Assembly (NCBI GenBank): GCA_963605405.1 | Contig: CAVCUP010000005.1 | Location: 1-64,000 of the forward strand | Length of the DNA: 64,000 bases | Origin: Paratractidigestivibacter sp963605405 | GTDB lineage: Bacteria; Actinomycetota; Coriobacteriia; Coriobacteriales; Atopobiaceae | Reading direction: 5' to 3' | Shown: positions 16,260 through 25,500 of the stretch, in pieces | Layout of the letters: every line of letters begins with the position of its first letter | How positions within the stretch are numbered: the stretch's first letter is position 1 | Program-made: the position numbers and the translations under genes | Notes under the pieces: model-generated | What the model was told of the DNA's origin: nothing | What the model saw: the letters and a program-made list of their open reading frames with translations, nothing else | Database searches by the model: none

Positions 16260-17174
16260 TTACCCCAAGAACCGGACCTCAGGCTCCAGACGGACGCCGA
16301 ACTGACGCTCGACCTCGTCCTGGACGTGCTCAATCACGGCGTGGACGTCGGCCGCGGTAGCGTTGTCCACGTTGACAACGAAGCCGGCGTGTTTCTTGCT
16401 GACGGCAGCGCCGCCGGAACGGTACCCCTTAAGGCCCGCGTCGGTAATGAGCTTGCCCGCGAAGTGACCCTCGGGCCGCTTGAAGGTCGAGCCGGCCGAC
16501 GGCATGTCGAGCGGCTGCTTCTCCTCGCGCTGGCGGGTGAGGTCGTCCATCGTGGCGCGAATCTTCTCGGGGTCGCCGCGATCCAGGTCGAATGTGGCGG
16601 AGAGAACCACCCAGCCCTCGTCAGCGATGCGGCTCTTGCGGTAACCGAGCAAGAGGTCCTCCACGGACACGTCATCGACCGACCCGTCGGGAAGAAGCAC
16701 TCGGACCTCCTTGAGCACGTCCGCCACGCAGCCTCCGTACGCGCCCGCGTTCATGAAGCACGCGCCGCCGACCGAGCCCGGGATGCCACAGGCGAACTCA
16801 AGGCCGGAAAGCCCCAGCTCGCAGGCCATCTCGGAGGCCTCGCGCAGGCCGACGCCCGCCTGACAGCACATCTCGCGCCCCTCGACGGAGACGCCCATAA
16901 GGCCGTCCGCCACGGCAACGACCACGCCGCGGTAGCCCTCGTCCGAAACGAGGAGGTCGGAACCGCATCCCAACACGAAATAATCGACGCCCGCGTCCTT
17001 GCAGGCCGCGATCACGTCGCGCACCTCGTCGAAGTCCTCGGGAATCACGTAGAAGTCGGCGGGGCCGCCTACCTCGAAGGTCGTGTGCTCGCTCATCGGC
17101 TCGTTGAGCAGGAGGTTGTCCTCGCCGACGACGGCACGAAGCTTCCACTCGAGGGGACTGTCACTGTCGGACAT
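16260..17174 (-). CDS. murB: UDP-N-acetylmuramate dehydrogenase
   Basis: NADPH- and FAD-dependent reduction of UDP-GlcNAc-enolpyruvate to UDP-MurNAc, the second committed peptidoglycan step, in the cytoplasm. 304 residues. FAD-binding blocks TFEVGGPADFYVIP and GCGSDLLVSDEGYRG, the GIPGSVGGACFMNAGAYGG block, the catalytic Ser block PSAGSTFKRPEGHFAGKLI and the C-terminal Glu (LEPEVRF) are all present; it resembles the short (type II) MurB. Of two adjacent ATGs I chose 17172-17174 because the AAAGGA site is better spaced from it; 17175-17177 is equally possible. It diverges from the FMN riboswitch/ribU operon. Confidence 0.96.
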   Translation of the reverse strand: MSDSDSPLEWKLRAVVGEDNLLLNEPMSEHTTFEVGGPADFYVIPEDFDEVRDVIAACKDAGVDYFVLGCGSDLLVSDEGYRGVVVAVADGLMGVSVEGREMCCQAGVGLREASEMACELGLSGLEFACGIPGSVGGACFMNAGAYGGCVADVLKEVRVLLPDGSVDDVSVEDLLLGYRKSRIADEGWVVLSATFDLDRGDPEKIRATMDDLTRQREEKQPLDMPSAGSTFKRPEGHFAGKLITDAGLKGYRSGGAAVSKKHAGFVVNVDNATAADVHAVIEHVQDEVERQFGVRLEPEVRFLG

Positions 17175-17221
17175 CATTTCCTTTCGGTCGACCATCAGGG
17201 GCTCGCGGATTCGCTTGCGTG

Positions 17222-17230
17222 AGTATAACA
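17222..17230 (-). promoter_or_regulatory. Putative extended -10 promoter of murB
   Basis: On the minus strand TGTTATACT is an extended -10 (TGn plus TATACT) about 48 bases before the murB start. No good -35 box is visible, as is common with extended -10 promoters. Confidence 0.45.
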
Positions 17231-17296
17231 GGGCTAACACGTTTTTCTCCGTTTAGGCTCAAAGCCCTTACGTAAGTGATATAGTCCCGACTTGTC

Positions 17297-17447
17297 AGTT
17301 TCAGGGCGGGGTGAGATTCCCCACTGGCGGTAACGGTCCCGCGGCGTGCGCGCCGAGGCACGGGCAACCGAAGTCCGCGACCCGCGAATACGCGGTTGAC
17401 CTGGTGAGATTCCAGGACCAACGGTTAAAGTCCGGATGGAAGAAACG
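17297..17447 (+). ncRNA. FMN riboswitch (RFN element)
   Basis: The hallmark segments occur in order: TTTCAGGGCGGGGTGAGATT, CCACTGGCGGTAA, GAAGTCCGCGACCCGC, CCTGGTGAGATTCCAGGACC and AAAGTCCGGATGGAAGAAAC. The last closes with the 5' GTTTC as P1. The element ends 9 bases before the ribU start and overlaps the region before its ribosome site (CGGAGG), so FMN binding probably blocks translation initiation, though attenuation is also possible. A TATAGT box at 17280-17285 lies directly upstream. Confidence 0.97.
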
Positions 17448-17456
17448 GAGGCCGTT

Positions 17457-18032
17457 ATGGCTGCTTCCACGTCTGCTATGCACGACACACACTCCACCAC
17501 CGCAGGGTCCGGCTGGTCCACCCGCCGCATCGCGGTGACGGCGCTCTTCTGCGCGCTGTCGCTTATTGCCAGCTTCATCGAGATCCCCATCTTCCCGCCC
17601 GCGGCGTGGCTCAAGTACGACCCGTCCTGCGTGTTCGCGCTGGTTGCCGGCATCGCGTTCGGGCCGGTCACGGGCACCACCGTGGTCGTGATGTCGTGGT
17701 TCCTCCACCTCATTTTCTCGTTCGACCCGTGGGGCATGCTCATGGCCGTCGTGGCCAACGTGTCGCTCGTCGTGCCGTGCTCGCTCATCGCGCGCAAGGT
17801 CTCCGGCGCGCGCGGCCTGGCGCTCGGCATGGGCGTGGGCGCCGTCGTCACGCTCGCCGCGTGCGTGGTCATGAACATCATCGTGACGCCGCTCTACACC
17901 ACGGTCGACGTGGCCACCGTCGTCGGCATGATCGTGCCGATCCTTCTGCCGTTCAACGTGCTCAAGATCGCGCTCAACTGCATCGTGACCGCGCTGGTGC
18001 AGAAGCCGGTCTCTACGGTCCTGGGCGAGTAA
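17457..18032 (+). CDS. ribU: Riboflavin ECF transporter S component
   Basis: Membrane substrate-binding (S) subunit for riboflavin uptake. 191 residues with about six hydrophobic segments (TALFCALSLIASFIEIPIF, PSCVFALVAGIAFGPVTG, WGMLMAVVANVSLVV, the last near residue 175). The ATG at 17457 is used because CGGAGG lies 5 bases upstream; an in-frame ATG at 17436 falls inside the riboswitch P1 and has no site. The riboflavin assignment rests on the FMN riboswitch immediately upstream and the RibU-like pattern. It is followed by its own ECF energising genes, 55 bp downstream. Confidence 0.93.
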   Translation: MAASTSAMHDTHSTTAGSGWSTRRIAVTALFCALSLIASFIEIPIFPPAAWLKYDPSCVFALVAGIAFGPVTGTTVVVMSWFLHLIFSFDPWGMLMAVVANVSLVVPCSLIARKVSGARGLALGMGVGAVVTLAACVVMNIIVTPLYTTVDVATVVGMIVPILLPFNVLKIALNCIVTALVQKPVSTVLGE

Positions 18033-18087
18033 GGCACCGGAGTTGGCAACCGAGACAACAAATAATTTGATGAAGAGGGGCGCCGAG

Positions 18088-19797
18088 GTGCGTCTCTCTT
18101 CCGTAACGCTGCGCTACGGGGACGCGTGCGCACTCGACGGCGTGAGCCTCGAGATTCCGCGCGGGCAGCGCGTGTGCGTGCTGGGGGCCAACGGCTCGGG
18201 AAAGTCGACCCTCGCGAGCGTGGTCTGCGGGCTTCTCGCCCCGGACGAGGGGTCGGTCGAGCTCGTAGGCGAGCATGTGTGCGCGGGCGGCTCCCCCGAC
18301 CTCGAGGCGTACCGACGCGCGCGGCGCGGGCTCGGGCTCGTGTTCCAGAACCCGGACGACCAGATCGTGACGAGCATCGTGGCCGACGACGTTGCGTTCG
18401 GCCCGGAGAACCTGGGGCTGCCGTGCGAGGAGATCGCGGCGCGCGTGGACCGCGAGCTGCAGCGCATGGCCCTCACGGAGTACGCCGCCAGCGACCCCTC
18501 GCGCATGAGCGGCGGGCAGCGCCAGCGCGTGTGCATCGCGGGCGCGCTGGCCATGGAGCCGCAGGTACTCGTGCTGGACGAGCCTTCCTCGCTGCTCGAC
18601 GTGCGCGGGCGTGAGGCTATCATGCAGGTGATGGGGCAGCTCGCCGCGGCGGGCACCACGCTCGTGCACGTGACCCACTTTATGGACGAGGCGCTCGCGG
18701 CCGACCGCGTCATCGTGATTGACCGCGGGCGAGTCGCGCTCGACGGGACGCCGGGCGAGGTGTTTAGCGAGAAGAACGCGCGGGTAATCGGCGAGCTAGG
18801 GCTCGAGCTGCCGTTCGAGCTGCGGCTGGCGGAGGCTCGGCGGGTGCTGGGCGGCGGCGCGAGGAACGGCGGCGCGACAGGCGTCGAGGCCCCTGTGACA
18901 TCGGACGGCGAGGTCAACGCAGCCGCCGCCCGCCCCGCCGAATCCAATGAGACGGTCTGCGAGGTCCGCGGGGTCGATTATTCCTACGCCCGCGGCAAGA
19001 AGGCCCTGGACAACGTCTCTTTTGATATCCGCCTCGGCGAGTCCGTCGCCATTGTCGGCCAGACCGGATCGGGCAAATCGACCTTGATGCGCCTGCTCTG
19101 CGGACTCGAGGCCCCCGACGCCGGCGCCGTGACAGTCAACGGCGCGAACACGGCAAACAAGCGCGGCCGCCGAGCGGCCCGCGCCTCCATCGGCTACGTC
19201 ATGCAGCACCCCGAGCGGCAGCTCTTTGCGCCCACCGTGGCAGAAGACGTCGCGTTCGGGCCCCGCAACCAGGGTCTTTCTTCCGAAGAGGTGGCGCGGC
19301 GCGTCGACTACGCCCTCGACCTCGTCGGCCTCGGCAAGAAGCGCGACCACTCCCCCTTCGAGCTCTCCGGCGGCCAAAAGCGCCTCGCGGCAATCGCGGG
19401 AGTCCTCGCCATGAAGCCGGAGCTACTCGTGCTTGACGAGCCGACGGCGGGGCTCGATCCGCGCGGGCGAGCGCGCTTGCGGGCGCTTCTTGCCGAGCTG
19501 CGGGCAAGCGGGGCGACCCTCGTTCAGGTCACGCACTCTATGGAGGACGCGGCGCGCGCCGACCGCGTCATCGTGCTCGATCAGTCGCGCGTCATCGCTA
19601 ACGGAACGCCTGCCGAGGTCTTCTCTAAAGCAAACGAACCGCAGCTCAAAGCCCGCGGGCTGGGTGTCCCAAGGGCGCTGGCGCACGCATGGGCGCTCGA
19701 GGCCGCCGGTCACGCGCCGCTGGGCGACCCGCTGACCACCGATGACCTCGCCCGCGCGCTCAACCAGACAGAAGGGACGGCCGCCCATGGCATTTAA
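18088..19797 (+). CDS. ecfA: Fused energy-coupling-factor ATPases (EcfA1-EcfA2 in one chain)
   Basis: ATP-hydrolysing part of an ECF vitamin importer. About 569 residues holding two complete ABC ATPase domains that are separate genes (EcfA and EcfA') in most Firmicutes. Domain 1: Walker A GANGSGKST, FQNPDDQIVTSIVADDVAFGPEN (Q-loop region), MSGGQRQRV, VLVLDEPSS. Domain 2 begins near residue 290: GQTGSGKST, MQHPERQLFAPTVAEDVAFGPRN, LSGGQKRLA, LLVLDEPTAGLDPRG. An Ala/Gly-rich linker joins them. I chose the GTG at 18088 because AGAGGGG lies 8 bases upstream and the ABC fold begins directly after; a TTG at 18043 and an ATG at 18070 are in-frame alternatives. Overlaps ecfT by 11 bp. Confidence 0.93.
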   Translation: MRLSSVTLRYGDACALDGVSLEIPRGQRVCVLGANGSGKSTLASVVCGLLAPDEGSVELVGEHVCAGGSPDLEAYRRARRGLGLVFQNPDDQIVTSIVADDVAFGPENLGLPCEEIAARVDRELQRMALTEYAASDPSRMSGGQRQRVCIAGALAMEPQVLVLDEPSSLLDVRGREAIMQVMGQLAAAGTTLVHVTHFMDEALAADRVIVIDRGRVALDGTPGEVFSEKNARVIGELGLELPFELRLAEARRVLGGGARNGGATGVEAPVTSDGEVNAAAARPAESNETVCEVRGVDYSYARGKKALDNVSFDIRLGESVAIVGQTGSGKSTLMRLLCGLEAPDAGAVTVNGANTANKRGRRAARASIGYVMQHPERQLFAPTVAEDVAFGPRNQGLSSEEVARRVDYALDLVGLGKKRDHSPFELSGGQKRLAAIAGVLAMKPELLVLDEPTAGLDPRGRARLRALLAELRASGATLVQVTHSMEDAARADRVIVLDQSRVIANGTPAEVFSKANEPQLKARGLGVPRALAHAWALEAAGHAPLGDPLTTDDLARALNQTEGTAAHGI

Positions 19798-20581
19798 GCT
19801 CACGGTCGGTCAGTACTACGAAACCGACTCCCCCGTCCACACCCTCGACGCGCGCGTCAAGTTCTGCTGCGCATTCGCCTCGATGATCGCGCTCTTCTGT
19901 GCGAGAAATCCAGCGCAGCTCGCGGCCGGCGCGGTTTTTGCCGTGGCGACGGTTGCCGCGAGCCGCGTGCCCCTGGGGCGCATTGCGGCGCAGATAAAGC
20001 CGCTGGTTTTCTTCCTCGGAACGCTCTCGCTCTTCAACCTTATATTTGTGCAGGCGGGAAGCACGGTCCTGGTCGCGGGGCCGCTGCGCATTACCGACGG
20101 CGGCGTTTGGGCGGCGATCCTGCACACCGCGCGCTTTGCCCTGGCCCTGGCCATCGGCTCGCTTATTCTGCTGACCACGACGCCGACCGAGCTATCCGAC
20201 GCCTTCGACGCCATGTTGGCGCCGCTTGCGCGGTTCGGCCTGCCCGCCCACGAGATCGCGATGGTCTTCAGCCTCATGCTGCGCTTTGTGCCCACCATCG
20301 CCGACGAGACATCCGCCATCCTTGATGCGCAGGCCATGCGCGGCGGTGCGCTCGACGAGGGCGGGGTCGGCCGGCGCGTGCGCGCCATCGTGCCGGTCGT
20401 AGTCGCGCTTTTGGCGAGCGGCCTGCGCCACGCCGAGGGGGTCGCGCGCGCCCTCGATGCCCGCTGCTACGAGGGCGGCGAGGGGCGAACCCACCTGCAC
20501 GAGCGGCGCATTTGCAGCCGCGACGCCATAGCCGCCGCCATCACCGTGGTTTTTATCGTCGCGGTCGTCTATTTGGCCTAG
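19787..20581 (+). CDS. ecfT: Energy-coupling factor transmembrane protein EcfT
   Basis: Membrane scaffold that couples the ECF ATPases to the S component. 264 residues with several hydrophobic segments in the N-terminal part (VKFCCAFASMIALFC, LVFFLGTLSLFNLIFV, a final segment at the C-terminus AAAITVVFIVAVVYLA). The two coupling-helix Ala-x-Arg signatures are visible as AQAMRGG and ALDARCYEGG. The ATG at 19787 lies inside the end of ecfA and has AAGGGA upstream; an earlier in-frame start overlaps ecfA more deeply. Last gene of the riboswitch-led operon. Confidence 0.93.
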   Translation: MAFKLTVGQYYETDSPVHTLDARVKFCCAFASMIALFCARNPAQLAAGAVFAVATVAASRVPLGRIAAQIKPLVFFLGTLSLFNLIFVQAGSTVLVAGPLRITDGGVWAAILHTARFALALAIGSLILLTTTPTELSDAFDAMLAPLARFGLPAHEIAMVFSLMLRFVPTIADETSAILDAQAMRGGALDEGGVGRRVRAIVPVVVALLASGLRHAEGVARALDARCYEGGEGRTHLHERRICSRDAIAAAITVVFIVAVVYLA

Positions 20582-20759
20582 CGCCAGAGCGGAAATCAGC
20601 CCCGCGAGACCCCCGCCCAGGCCTCATTTAAAGCCACCGCGGGCCCCATTTGGCCCGTTTCGGCGCCCGCCCGACGCATAGAACGGCTCCCAAGCGCTCC
20701 CGCACCCCGCCAAACTCGCCGCAGGGGCAGCTCGTAACACCCACGCCACACTCGTCGGA

Positions 20760-20765
20760 TACAAT
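20760..20765 (+). promoter_or_regulatory. Putative -10 box of hom
   Basis: TACAAT lies 58 bases before the hom start; no good -35 box. Low confidence. Confidence 0.3.
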
Positions 20766-20817
20766 CGGCGCACTTACGCTTATGCACTTGCGACCAGCAC
20801 CGTATAAAGGAGACCCC

Positions 20818-22146
20818 ATGCGCAAGGTGAACGTCGGCATCATCGGCCTCGGAACGGTGGGCGGGGGCGTCGCGCGCCTCATCAACGCCCACCACGACGA
20901 GTACGTCGCCAGCTACGGAATTGACCTAGGCATCGCCCGTGCCTGCGCGCTCGAGCCCGAGGCCGCCCGCGCCTGCGGCATCGCCGACGAGGCCTTCACC
21001 ACCAACTGGCACGACGTGGTGAGCGACCCGGCCGTCGACGTCGTGGTCGAGCTCATCGGCGGCGAGCACCCCGCCACCGAGATCTACGAGGCCGCCTTCG
21101 CCGCCGGTAAGCACGTCGTCACCGCAAACAAGGCCCTGCTCGGCCGCCACGTCGAGGCCCTCGCGGCCCAAGCCCGCGAGAACGGCGTCCAGCTCAAGTG
21201 CGAGGCCAGCTGCGGCGGCGGCATCCCCATCGTGAGCACGCTCGAGCGTGACCTCGTGGGCAACAAGATCCTCACCATCGCCGGCATCCTCAACGGCACC
21301 ACCAACTACATTCTCTCGCGCATGGAGGCCGAGGGCGCCGACTACGCCGACGTTCTCGCCGACGCCCAGGCCAAGGGCTACGCCGAGGCCAATCCCTCCG
21401 CCGACGTCGACGGCTTCGACGCCGCGAGCAAGACGGCCATCCTCGCCTCCATCGGCTTCGGCACCCGCGTGACCACCGACGACGTCTTCCAGCAGGGCAT
21501 CCGCACCATCGCTGCCGAGGACATCGCCCAGGCCCACGAGCTCGGCTACACCATCAAGCTGCTCGGCATTGCCCGCAACACCCCCGCCGGCGTCGACGCG
21601 CGCGTGCACCCCACGCTCATTCCGCTCGATCACCAGCTCGCCAAGGTCTCCGGCGCCATGAACGCCGTCTACGTCGTGGGCGACGCCGTGGGCGAGACCA
21701 TGTTCTACGGCGCGGGCGCGGGCTCCTTCCCCACCGCGAGCGCCGTCGTGGGCGACATCCTCACTCTCGCCGATCCCATCTCCAAGGGCGCCGAGCCCCT
21801 GCCCGAGGCCGAGCCCTTCAAGCAGACCCTGCCGCAGCGCCCGATGGACGAGCTCGAGACCAAGTACTATGTGCGCCTCAAGGTCGCCGACCGCGTGGGC
21901 GCGCTCGCCGAGGTCGTGGGCGTCTTTGCCAAGAACGACATCTCCATCAGCCTGATCAACCAGGTCGAGGACGCGGCGACCGACGGCGCGGCCTGCTCCG
22001 TCATCTTCCTCACCCACAAGGCCGTCGAGAAGAACATGCAGGCCGCCGCGGCCGAGCTCGCCGGCGCCGACTGTGTGGCCGAGGTCGCCAACGTCCTGCG
22101 CATCGAGGACGTTGCCGCCTGGACCGACGGCGTGATGGCCAACTAA
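20818..22146 (+). CDS. hom: Homoserine dehydrogenase with ACT domain
   Basis: Reduces aspartate-semialdehyde to homoserine with NAD(P)H, the branch point to threonine and methionine. 442 residues. N-terminal Rossmann motif GIIGLGTVGGGVARLI, then VTANKALLGRH and CEASCGGGIPIVSTLERDL, the catalytic-domain block GILNGTTNYILSRM with ADVDGFDAASKTAILASIGF, and a C-terminal ACT domain (RVGALAEVVGVFAKNDISISLINQV), which usually gives threonine feedback inhibition. The ATG at 20818 has AAAGGAG 6 bases upstream. No thrC/thrB neighbours; a terminator follows directly, so it is probably monocistronic. Confidence 0.96.
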   Translation: MRKVNVGIIGLGTVGGGVARLINAHHDEYVASYGIDLGIARACALEPEAARACGIADEAFTTNWHDVVSDPAVDVVVELIGGEHPATEIYEAAFAAGKHVVTANKALLGRHVEALAAQARENGVQLKCEASCGGGIPIVSTLERDLVGNKILTIAGILNGTTNYILSRMEAEGADYADVLADAQAKGYAEANPSADVDGFDAASKTAILASIGFGTRVTTDDVFQQGIRTIAAEDIAQAHELGYTIKLLGIARNTPAGVDARVHPTLIPLDHQLAKVSGAMNAVYVVGDAVGETMFYGAGAGSFPTASAVVGDILTLADPISKGAEPLPEAEPFKQTLPQRPMDELETKYYVRLKVADRVGALAEVVGVFAKNDISISLINQVEDAATDGAACSVIFLTHKAVEKNMQAAAAELAGADCVAEVANVLRIEDVAAWTDGVMAN

Positions 22147-22188
22147 CCAAAGCACGACGCCCGAACCGGGCGCGTCCCGCAACTTCTT

Positions 22189-22228
22189 CAGCCCCGACGG
22201 CCCCGCGCGAGCCGCCGGGGCTGTTTTT
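22189..22228 (+). terminator. Rho-independent terminator after hom
   Basis: CAGCCCCG (22189-22196) pairs with CGGGGCTG (22216-22223) and is followed by TTTTT. Confidence 0.88.
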
Positions 22229-22258
22229 GCAGCACCGCCCCGACAGAAAGGAGACCGC

Positions 22259-22390
22259 ATGATCCTCTCGCTTCAAGGGTGCATGGCCGTAGGAAAGACA
22301 ACCGCCGTGCATTACCTGCAGGAACACGGCCCCCATCTGCATATCGGGCGCGTCAAGCAGTGGCGCGATCTGTGCATCGGCCGGGCCTAA
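22259..22390 (+). pseudogene. Truncated P-loop nucleotide-binding protein (43 codons)
   Basis: An ATG at 22259 with a perfect AAAGGAG ribosome site opens a 43-residue frame: MILSLQGCMAVGKTTAVHYL, then a short tail ending at TAA 22388-22390. GCMAVGKTT is a P-loop (GxxxxGKT) like those of small AAA/uridine-kinase-type proteins, which need at least 150 residues. Only the Walker A strand-loop-helix remains and nothing recognisable follows, so I read it as the surviving 5' end of a deleted kinase-like gene. The 3' side is a GC-rich imperfect tandem repeat (GGGCAG.CCCGAGGCCGG, about 22391-22440), a possible deletion scar. It could instead be translated as a micro-protein. Confidence 0.6.
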
Positions 22391-22551
22391 GGGCAGACCC
22401 GAGGCCGGACCCAGGGCAGCCCCGAGGCCGGGCCGCAAGGCAGGGGCCCAAACAAAAAGTATGGCCTTTGAGCTGCGGCTTATCGGTGAACGGTAGCTTA
22501 TTTGCCGTAGAATGGACAGGTTACAGCCATCCTCGTCCAGGAGGTCCCTCT

Positions 22552-25500
22552 ATGGTCTCTCGCGTCTACGTCGAGAAGAAGCCCGGATTCGACGGCGAAG
22601 CCAAGTCCCTTGAGCGCGAGCTGCGCCAGCTGCTCGGCATCGACGGCATCGCCAACCTGCGCATCATCAACCGTTACGACGTCGAGGGAATCGACGAGGA
22701 GCTCTTTGCCTCCTGCGTGCCGACCGTTTTCTCGGAGCCGCAGACCGACACCGCGAGCGCGCAGATGCCCGCCGCGGCCGACGGCGCGACCGTCTTCGCG
22801 GTGGAGTTCCTGCCCGGCCAGTTCGACCAGCGCGCCGACTCAGCGGCCGAGTGCATCCAGCTCATCTCCCAGGGCGAGCGCCCGACGGTTCGCTCCGCCA
22901 AGGTCTACGTGCTCGAGGGCGAGCTCTCTGAGGCCGACGTCAACGCCGTCAAGCACTACGTGATCAACCCGGTCGAGGCCCGCGAGGCCAGCCTCGAGGC
23001 GCGCGAGACGCTCACCGCCATGGTCCCCGAGCCCGAGCCGGTCGAGGTCCTCGAGGACTTCCTCACGCTCAGCGAAGACCAGCTCAAGGCCTTTATCGCC
23101 GAGCGCGGCCTGGCCATGGACCTCGCCGACATCAAGTTCTGCCAGGAGTACTTCGCCGGCGAGGGCCGCGTGCCGACCATCACCGAGATCAAGATGATCG
23201 ACACCTACTGGTCCGACCACTGCCGCCACACCACCTTCGGCACGCGCCTGCACCACATCCTCTCGGGCGACCCGCGCGTCAAGGACGCCTTTACCCGCTA
23301 CCAGTCCATGCGCCACGAGCTCGGCCGCGACGAGAAGCCCATCTGCCTTATGGACATGGGCACCATCGGCGCCAAGTACCTCAAGGCCAAGGGCATCCTC
23401 AAGAACCTTGACGAGTCCGAGGAGATCAACGCCTGCACCGTCAAGTGCAAGGTCGACGTCGACGGCGAGGAGCAGGACTGGCTCTACCTCTTTAAGAACG
23501 AGACCCACAACCACCCGACCGAGATCGAGCCCTTCGGCGGCGCGGCCACCTGCATCGGCGGCGCCATCCGCGACCCGCTCTCCGGCCGCAGCTACGTCTA
23601 CCAGGCCATGCGCGTCACCGGCGCCGCGGACCCAACCGTTCCCGTCTCCGAGACCCTCGAGGGCAAGCTCCCCCAGCGCAAGCTCGTGACCACCGCCGCG
23701 GCAGGCTACTCCAGCTACGGCAACCAGATCGGCCTCGCCACCGGCCAGGTCTCCGAGCTCTACCACCCCGGCTACGTGGCCAAGCGCATGGAGATCGGCG
23801 CCGTCGTGGCGGCAACCCCCGCCTCCCACGTGCGCCGCGAGTGCCCGGCCCCCGGCGACATCATCGTGCTTCTCGGCGGGCGCACCGGCCGCGACGGCAT
23901 CGGCGGCGCCACCGGCTCCTCCAAGGCCCACAACGTCGAGTCCATCGAGAAGGACGGCGCCGAGGTCCAGAAGGGCAACGCGCCCGTGGAGCGCAAGCTC
24001 CAGCGCCTCTTCCGCCGCGAGGACGCCTGCCGCCTGATCAAGCGCTGCAACGACTTCGGCGCCGGCGGAGTCTCGGTCGCCATCGGCGAGCTGGCCGACG
24101 GCCTGCACGTCGACCTCAACGCCGTCCCCAAGAAGTACGAGGGCCTCGACGGCACCGAGCTCGCCATCTCCGAGTCCCAGGAGCGCATGGCCGTGGCCCT
24201 GGCGCCCGAAGACGTCGAGGAGTTCCTCGGCTACGCCCGCGAGGAGAACCTCGAGGCCACCCCGGTCGCGACCGTGACCGCCGACCCGCGCCTGACCATG
24301 GACTGGAACGGCAAGACGATCGTCGACGTGAGCCGCGAGTTCCTCGCCTCCAACGGCGCGCCCAAGGATCAGGAGGTCCACGTGGCCATGCCGTCCGAGT
24401 ACGAGCGCGACTGGGCCGGCGACACCCTCGCCGAGAAGCTCCACAGCCTGGTCACCGACCTCAACGTCGCGTCCAACAAGGGCCTCTCCGAGCGCTTCGA
24501 CTCCACCATCGGCGCCGCTACCGTCCTCATGCCCTTCGGCGGAAAGACCCAGCTCACGCCCGCCATGGCCATGGCCGCCAAGCTCCCCGTGGACGGCGAG
24601 ACGACCACCTGCTCCGGCATGGCGTGGGGCTTCAACCCCTACCTCATGGAGGCCGACCAGTTCACCGGCGCGTATCTCTCCGTCGTCGAGTCGGTGAGCC
24701 GCCTCGTGGCCGCCGGCTTCGAGCACAAGGGCTTCTATCTCACGTTCCAGGAGTACTTCGAGAAGCTCCGCGACGAGCCCGAGCGCTGGGGCAAGCCCAT
24801 GGCCGCCGTCCTCGGCGCCCTCATGGCGCAGGTCGACCTCGGCATCGGTTCCATCGGCGGCAAGGACTCCATGTCCGGCAGCTTCGAGGACCTCGACGTG
24901 CCGCCCACGCTCGTCTCGTTTGCGACGGGCCTCGGCAAGGTCGACCGCGTGACCTCCCCCGAGTTCAAGGGCGCGGGCCACAAGGTCGTCGTGCTCTCCC
25001 CCAACTACGACGGCGACGGCCTCACGCCGCTGGCCACCTCCGAGCTCGCGCTCTACGACATCGTCGAGGAGCTTATTGGCAACGGCAGCGCGCTCGCCGT
25101 GTCCACGCTGGGCTACGGCTGCGCGGCCGAGGCGCTCTTCAAGATGTGCGTCGGCAACCAGCTCGGCCTTTCTTGCGACCCGGCGTTTGAGGCCGAGGCG
25201 CTCTTCTGCCCGGCGTACGGCAGCTTTATCGTGGAGCTCGCCGACGACGCCGAGGTCCCGGCGCTGCACGACGGCGTGACCGGCTACGTCCTGGGCACCA
25301 CCACCGAGGCCTACGAGCTCGTCACTGGCGGCGAGACCATTGACCTGGCCGAGCTGCAGGAGGCCTGGGAGGGCGCCATCGAGTCCGTCTTCCCGTACCG
25401 CAGCGAGGGCGAGAAGGTCGACGCCATCGACTTCCGCATTGCCGAGCAGGGCGTCTCTCGCCCCGCGCCGGCCGTTAAGGTCGCCCGCCCGCGCGTCGTG

